Assembly: GCA_014925825.1 (NCBI GenBank)
Contig: JACGCK010000023.1
Span: 62,001 to 126,000 of the forward strand
Source of the DNA: Pholiota molesta
Taxonomy: Eukaryota > Basidiomycota > Agaricomycetes > Agaricales > Strophariaceae
Direction: 5' to 3'
DNA: 64,000 bases
Every line of letters starts with the position of its first letter. Position 1 is the stretch's first letter. Under the pieces are notes generated by a model. That model saw nothing but the letters and a program-made list of their open reading frames with translations, searched no databases and had not been told where the DNA came from. Shown piece after piece: positions 56,811-64,000 of the stretch. The translations under genes were made by a program, and so were the position numbers.

Positions 56811-58976
56811 TTATAGGCTAAAATCCAAGTTATATGAATTAGGATCGTAAATATGTTGCGCCATTGCTAAGTTCATATTATGTATGTGAGGATTATAGAC
56901 GTGTGGATGTATTGGTTGTAATGGCATCGGCTGCTGCCATTGTTGCTGTTGCATTGAAAAATGAAACTGTTGCTGTTGCTGTTGTTGCAGCAGTTGCTGT
57001 TGTTGTTGCTGTTGCTGCTGCTGAAGTCGGGCGCTGACTTCGTCTTCATCAACACTTTCGTCACCTAGGTCATGAAAGTCATCCCAATTGAACCCATCAG
57101 GGTCATCGATTAATTTCTCTAGAGCCTGTGGAAGATCTTTGTGAGTGATCAACGATGTTTTATACCATCGCCGACTGATCATCCAGGTCGCGACACCCTT
57201 TGGGGGAGAATAAACTCTTCCTTGTTCAGTCCAACTTGGCGTTCTTTCTTGCCCACTCCTCGCTTAGGCTTCGAGGCTGAATCGAACTTCTCTTCGTCAT
57301 CCAGTATGGTGTAGAATCGCAAGAGCCGGGAGCTTCGCCACGCATAACCATGCGTCTTGAATACAACAGAAGGTTGGGAAGAATGAGAATCTCCTTCGCA
57401 ATCAGATTCCTCGGAAGACATGCAATCAACCTGCAGGGCGCCGTCGAACGTCACATGTTCAAACGTTGGTATCTTGTTTCGGCTCTCTGAACGATTGGTG
57501 AGTTTCTGTGTCCACGCATTTATTTAACATCGGTGAGTACCCCAGGGACACCAAAAAAAGAGATAGATATACATACAATTTTCCTGCGTGATAAATGCCG
57601 CGCCTTTCTCGCCTTTCCGTCTTCTCGCTTTTTCAGGTGTTCTGCGATTAAACGATCTCGTTGTGCCTTGAATTTTGCCCTGAACGTGGTGAAGCATTGT
57701 TCGAAGGCTGTATCAAGGACTTTCTTTGAAAATTCTTTAGAATTTACGTGCTTGTAGAGCCGCTGGTTCTCCTTGATATCTTCAAGGACACGTGTTTTCA
57801 TGCGCGAATTGTGAACGGATTGCTTGGTGGTTTTGTCCCAGACAAATCGGACCGGGTCTGACGGGCTTAAACTCGTGCCCTCTGTATGACTGTCTGGAAG
57901 TATTTTATCTTTCTCAATGACCATCATCCGGATCATATGAAGTCGCATGGCGTGCTGAAAGATAGTTAGTATAGTGATTAGTAGACATTATTCCCACTTA
58001 CGTTGATCGTGTAGCACCTCCTGTCGTGGTGACTTTTCCGTTTTCGCGTATGGTTGGCTACTGAGCTAGATGAGCTCGAGCTGCTGTTTCCATCATCTGA
58101 GGACTGAGTCTGGCTTCTTCTGCGTTGACGCTTCGACGGTCTACTGGAGGAAGACGGTGATCTGGATGTTTCAACAAAAGTGAGATGAGGGGAGGGGTCT
58201 GGGGTGATTGGTTGAAGCGTTGGCTGGGTTAAGGCCGGCTGTGAGATGTCAACCTGGAATTGGGAATAAGAGACATTCGACTGAACACCCGAATATATCG
58301 TGTCCGCATGTGTGTTAGAGAAAGAGCCGCTTGATGAACCTTGGATAAACATAGGTTGCTGAGAGGAGGATGGTTGAGACGCAGGCGAAATCGGAGATGC
58401 CATTTGGACGTTGCCATTCGTGCGCTGCACGAAAGTTGTAGAGGGTGCGAACTGATGTGTGCTGTGATTAAACGTGTTCGGCGGTGGAGGTGGATTAGCC
58501 AGAGTATCCAACTTTGAGCGAAGTGTCGTGATTTCGGTATAGAGGTCAAGCATTTTCTTCTCCATATCTTCTTTGTTCTTAATGGCTTTGGCTTCCTGTT
58601 CTTGTTCCCATGCTAGTCTCCTCTTAAACTCGGCCTCTTGAGCAGTCTGCGTTGCGGTGACGAGGCGAACGAGTTCAGTGAGCACTGGGGCTGGTCCTTG
58701 CTGCGGTCTGACTTGACTCAGCTTTTTTGGAGAGTTGCCAATAACTTGTGTAACTCACCGAGCAACAACGGGAGCCGGAGGAACTTGGACGACCGCATTT
58801 TGCAGTTCACTGACATGCTGAGTGTGAGTTTGAGTCGATTGATTCAGTGGAAAGTGTTGGGTCACAGGAAGATACGAATAAACTGAGTTTTGGGATTGGT
58901 ATTCATTGACAGTAGATACTCTCCGTGCCTGGGACGCATATGGATTGAGGGCATCGGACAGTTCGCTGGTGGGCAT
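56811..58976 (-). CDS. Orphan polyQ/Ser-rich nuclear-type protein
   Basis: Unnamed Agaricomycete protein. From ATG 58976 a Gln/Ser-rich leader (MPTSELSDALNPYASQARRV) is followed by a coiled coil (RRLAWEQEQEAKAIKNKEDM, EKKMLDLYTEITTLRSKLDT), a Ser/Thr/Gln-rich stretch and a basic Arg/Ser block (RPSKRQRRRSQTQSSDD; likely nuclear localisation). The conserved C-terminal part is MRLHMIRMMVIEKDKILPDS, RMKTRVLEDIKENQRLYKHV, CFTTFRAKFKAQRDRLIAEH, KTHGYAWRSSRLLRFYTILD, KGVATWMISRRWYKTSLITH. A polyQ tail precedes FHFSMQQQQWQQPMPL. Introns at CYTIN-HAMR and RRKI-KLTN are clean. One frame correction near 57205 (one C missing from a C-run) links EEFILPP to KGVATW. Possibly transcription-related, by composition only. 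Confidence 0.65.
56967..57023 (-). repeat. Imperfect CAG/CAA tract encoding polyglutamine
   Basis: On the plus strand the tract reads as mixed TTG/CTG triplets, i.e. CAA/CAG on the coding strand. It gives about ten Gln, two Leu and seven Gln inside the orphan protein at 56811-58976. Mixed codons make it more stable than a pure CAG repeat. Confidence 0.75.
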
Positions 58977-59152
58977 TGCTCAACTACTCGCTTTTCTGAA
59001 AGACCGCTTGAGCTCGCGTTCCATCAGAAGCTCTTGCACAACAAGGCCAAATAGATGAAACGCGGACGCGTCACCGCCGCGTACGCAACTCATTATCAAC
59101 TTCTTGTTACTTGTCCTTTCTCTCCCAATCGCTACTGCTCTGTTCCACTTCA

Positions 59153-60363
<1,211 letters not shown>

Positions 60364-61069
60364 ATAGACTGGTTTGTCGTTTGTACACTCTGTATCATTT
60401 TTTTCAATTCAACGTTCAAGAGCTCTCAGGAAAATTGGAGTAATATTGAGAAAGCGGAGATAGTGCCAATTCCTATGGAGGAAACTGGGCCTTTGTTTCC
60501 ACAGTTCATAACACTTCATGATCACAAGGCCATGTAACGTGCCACTTCATGGGCTTTGGAGTGTCGTAAATGGACGCATACGAATTAGCACTCAAAGTTT
60601 GATAAACGGAAAAGGCCCTTCTATCCATCTTTGCAGTGGCAGGAGTCGCATTACAGGAAGGGCGCTCAATGCAATAGGAAAAACTTCCTTTTGACCACCC
60701 TAGAATCAAATAGGATAGGAATGGCTTATCTCGCACCGGTATCAATGGAAAACTTTAATGTCGGGTGGATCTGGACTCGACCCCTTGTCACCCAACCCTT
60801 ATGAGTACCTGGCAGTTTCGAGGAAGGCCGTGATCAACCGTGTTATCGGTGCCGCGCGCCACGCCAGCCATGCCCCAGTTCAGTTCCATGGATTGGGATA
60901 TATGTGCAGCTCGAAAATAGCGCGTCGACAATTGAGGCATATCCGAGCATCACCTTCTCGACGACTTCCGTCATGCAGAGAAACGAGAAGGAAGCAGCCA
61001 GGCTGGGATATCGAGAAAAGGGTTCCGAAAACAATCACGAATGTGATTCTGAATTATATGACATTAATA
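60364..61069. other. Convergent 3' intergenic region, no supported gene
   Basis: Between RPN11 (+) and bS18m (-). Frames at 60758-61171 (+) and 60904-61098 (+) are open but have no splice context, no upstream promoter space and no family resemblance. I leave them unannotated. Confidence 0.45.
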
Positions 61070-61705
61070 TCAGAAATAGCGTTTATAACCTTTGCTGAGC
61101 GTAGGGATGATGCCCATCATCTTCGAGCGCCGAATGGTTCTTCCAATGAGACGTTGGCTCTTGAGCGTTAGACCAGTCTGATCGCGACTTTTGATTTTAC
61201 CCATCTCGGTGAGGAAATGCGAGAGCACAGCAGGGTTGTTGGTAAAGTGTCGCGGGTCAAGGTCAAACTGATGGAAAGTATCTCTGTGGCGAGTTATCTC
61301 AGGGCCAGGAGCGACACCACCTTGCTTCTTGTGAATCTTGGCTTTCAGGAGGGCGCCCTTGTAGCTAAGGTCATTGGGCAAAAGATGCTAGTAATGACGA
61401 GTAAGAAACGCGATGACTCATGCATGAAAACATGACATACTTGGCCTTCCTTAAAGACTCGATAGACTAGAACCGCAATGAGATAGGGACACACGTCTAC
61501 AAAGGACGTACTGACCGGGATACTGCACGGGTGTGAGTTTGGGTTGAGTCGGCATGCGCTGCGCTTCTATCTTCAAAATGTCATCCAGCGCCTTGTTCGC
61601 TGTGCCATGTTGTTTCGGGGGCGGTCCCTGGGCGAGAGCAGCGCTGGTGGAAAAGGACGCGGGGCGGGGGAGGCGCCGCGTTGTCTGCCGCACGCAGGCC
61701 AGCAT
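61070..61705 (-). CDS. Mitochondrial small-subunit ribosomal protein bS18m
   Basis: Component of the mitoribosomal small subunit. The presequence from ATG 61705 is MLACVRQTTRRLPRPASFST (Arg-rich, no acidic residues), typical for mitochondrial import. The conserved part has YRD-type spacing: HRDTFHQFDLDPRHFTNNPA, VLSHFLTEMGKIKSRDQTGL, LKSQRLIGRTIRRSKMMGII and P, the end of S18 family proteins, followed by a short tail. One intron follows TPVQYPG. The join to PNDLSYKGALLKAKIHKKQ needs a one-base correction near 61400. About 190 aa, normal for fungi. Confidence 0.8.
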
Positions 61706-62178
61706 TTGGGTGTTTGGGGTTGAGTGAGCAAAATACGTGAGCGGACGGTCACGCGCACGTCTCGACGCCCGCAGATTGCCGAGCCACGATCTAAATTGGC
61801 CCCGTGCCAGGACCCGGAACACCCTGTGACCCGTCACCGTCACCAGCGGCGGGAGGTTTCACATCGTTGGGCCCGTCCAGAAAATTACTGGCGAGCACCG
61901 TGGGCCACAGGGGACAGCGGCGACGCTGCAAGTGTGGCATGCAACATGGTGCTGTTGTGTATGGAGATTTGCCTAAGATATGAGAAATGCGTGGCCTGGT
62001 GATATGGTCGCGCGGGCCCAAGTGGTAGTAATTATAAATTGGTGAAGTTGGTCTTTCATCCGAACCGCAATGTCGTCTTGACCCATCCTCCATTTATTAT
62101 ACCATCCCCTGCCTTTCCTCCTTCCTCCTTGACGACATCCCAGCCCCTTCGCCGTTGCCCACGGCCGGCGCTGTGCCA
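61706..62178. other. Divergent promoter region of bS18m and RIM15
   Basis: GC-rich near the bS18m start and more balanced near RIM15. No gene and no strong motif recognised; short open frames here are shadows. Confidence 0.45.
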
Positions 62179-64000
62179 ATGTCAGATACCAACCAATATC
62201 AGCGACGACAACCTCCCAGTCCCCTCGTCTTCTCCCCAGATGCCATCCTATCTCCCATCCCACTCCAGGCCCAGCAAAGCATGGCAAGCATCAACCACGG
62301 TTCCGGATCCAACACCGTTTCCATGCCCTTTGTCAGGCGCCATGTAACCCGTCGTCTCAAGGCCGCAAAGGCGGAGTGTGATAAGGAGCTCCAGCGTGTC
62401 ACCCACAACATCACCGTCTTTTTCGAGGAGCGTTTGCGCGAGGGTGACCATGAGACCGAGCGGGATCGTCGTGAAAGGGACTATGACGTGCACAGTGACC
62501 TCGAGCCTCTCCGAGACGCCTTCGTATACCAGCCTAACGAGTTTGGATCACTCCAGCAACCAGATGAATATAGTTCAGATGGCGGCTACGATGTTGAGCC
62601 GGATTACCATCGACACGGTCGACAATGTGCGTATACTCTTGGATATTTATCACTACTGTCACTAATACGACGTACTTATCCTTCTTCCCCTATCGTCAAT
62701 TCAGTGTCCACTGCTTCTGCTCAGATGAGCCCCGTCTCTTTACGCCGACAAAGCGGTGCTCCGTGGGATAGACCTCTCAGCAGCTCCGTATCGTCTAGCG
62801 CTATTGCTTCCAGTCCTGCTTCATCTACCATATTGTTGCCAGATGCACCAATCACACGAAAGCAACCTCCTCCACCTGCCTCCACAACGTGGGGAACGGC
62901 AGTGCTTCTTCTCGTCGCCTTTCTCGCACTATCCACATACCAGTTAGACCTACTCAATCTGGCCAGAGCTCCCGTTCCACCTCTCGATCACGTTCCCCGT
63001 TACCCCCTCTGTCTTCTCATCCAAGCTTCTCGGAGTATGCTCTTAATTCTAGCCTTAATCGAAGATCGTCACGCATTCTCGTGGACGACCCTGTTGACCC
63101 AATAATGACCGCGCTTTATGAAATCATTGGTGTGGCCACGGACGTAACAGAAACCACCATCGCGCAGCTTACGGCACAGCCGAAAATTATGGAAACCATT
63201 GTGCAGCGTGTACAAAATATTGGCAAAACCTGGGACGATCATCCAGATTGGCACGGAAGGAACTGGTATGTGCAAGTGCTACTTGCCGTCGCGAGCCTGA
63301 GTCGCGTGGTCGAATGGTGGGAAGCTGAAAAGCAGTTTTGGAATTTCGACGAGAACGAAGACGAGCAAGACGAGCCGCTGATGTTCGTTACCAAGCCCGC
63401 GGAGGATCTTGAAGCCATGTCTTCGACATTGCAGCATGTAGAATCGGAGCTAGAGAATTTCAGGCTTAACGACGACGACGATCACAAGGTACGCGCTCGG
63501 ACGCCTCCGACTATCACCCGAAAGTCGCGAGACGAGCATACCAAAGATGTTGCTACGCACGCCCGCCTTGCTCCGCCCACCCCTGCAAAAGCTACTCCGA
63601 CTCCATCGCCCTCCAAAATGATGGAGGCTGCAGAGTCTGCCCGTGTGCTCGCAACTGAGCGTCTTAGGCTGCAGGCCGAGACCGCGCAGAACCAGAACAT
63701 CGTCGTAGAGCTCAGTCTGGACGGGGATCATTTCATTTGGGTGAATCATGCATGGAGAGTCGTCGTTGGGCAAGTGAATTCTCTTCTGTAGTAACCTGCT
63801 ATTATTAACACCTCTTCTTAGGTCTGAACCGGAAGAACTTCCAGGCACCCGGATCTCAAGTCTGCTCTCGCGTGACGATTGGGGTGTATTTAAGGAGGCT
63901 ACCCAACGATTGCAGGAGGACGATTCGCATACAGTAGAGGTTTGGTTCAAGCTTCAGGTTGAACCCACTGTCGAACATGACCCGTCTGCAGGCACACTCT
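62179..64000 (+). CDS. RIM15: RIM15-type serine/threonine kinase, 5' part only
   Basis: PAS-kinase integrating nutrient signals for stationary-phase entry; the kinase domain itself would lie beyond the window. From ATG 62179: MSDTNQYQRRQPPSPLVFSP, RRLKAAKAECDKELQRVTHN (helical), an intron after RHGRQ, then Ser/Pro-rich sequence, DPVDPIMTALYEIIGVATDV, QNIGKTWDDHPDWHGRNWYV and VVEWWEAEKQFWNFDENEDE. A Pro/Thr linker precedes a PAS-like domain: IVVELSLDGDHFIWVNHAWR, an intron at about 63772, then SEPEELPGTRISSLLSRDDW and DDSHTVEVWFKLQVE at the edge. This layout is typical of basidiomycete Rim15. One frame correction is needed near 62890 (VGNGSASSRR). Confidence 0.78.

Noticed and set aside
60758..61171. 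137-codon frame (+) between RPN11 and bS18m
   Set aside because: Sits in a convergent 3' region, composition unlike the coding neighbours, no recognisable motif.

Overview
The window is nuclear DNA from a filamentous basidiomycete, most likely an Agaricomycete. Genes are dense (about 30 in 64 kb, on both strands) and cut by many short introns of roughly 45-70 nt. The content is typical of mushroom-forming fungi: several F-box/LRR-like proteins, a DUF6534-type membrane protein, a basidiomycete-style RIM15 kinase and a GH17 glucanase with an N-terminal membrane anchor. There are no operons, bacterial elements or CRISPR arrays, and I saw no intact transposon.

Layout from left to right: the 5' end of a PMP47-type peroxisomal carrier (-); an unusual UBA / IBR-like / UBC protein (-); OPY2 (-) divergent from the CAF16 ABC ATPase (+). 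Then comes an accessory island (about 8.5-16.7 kb) with a lineage-specific CxxC protein and three F-box/LRR-like genes. Next are RCC1 (+), an orphan (+), a 2OG-Fe(II) oxygenase (-), an orphan single-pass membrane protein (+), a BTB-domain protein (-) and a glutamate-carboxypeptidase-II-like M28 protein (+). These are followed by a DUF6534 membrane protein (-), a coiled-coil protein (-), a DHA1-type MFS transporter (+), a secreted/single-pass protein (-), RIB1 GTP cyclohydrolase II (+), GH17 glucanase (+), VPS17 (+), an M24 peptidase-like secreted protein (-) and PEX14 (+). The right end holds tRNA-His(GTG), tRNase Z (+), THOC7 (-), VPS52 (-), a polyQ orphan (-), RPN11 (+), mitochondrial ribosomal protein bS18m (-) and the 5' part of RIM15 (+).

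Most genes are single-copy housekeeping functions: ubiquitin/proteasome (UBC fusion, RPN11, F-box, BTB), endosomal trafficking (VPS17 retromer, VPS52 GARP), peroxisome (PMP47, PEX14), RNA processing (tRNase Z, THOC7), and nutrient/osmotic signalling (RIM15, OPY2). They are not a pathway cluster. The accessory part is the F-box/CxxC island at 8.5-16.7 kb.

Two properties dominate the sequence. First, nearly every long gene needs one or more single-base frame corrections, and most fit loss of one base from a short homopolymer; this looks like residual long-read assembly error rather than mass pseudogenisation. Second, non-canonical introns are frequent: five GC-AG introns and several GTCCGT/GTCTGT donors. 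Gene coordinates run from start to stop codon and include introns; exon joins are hand-derived.
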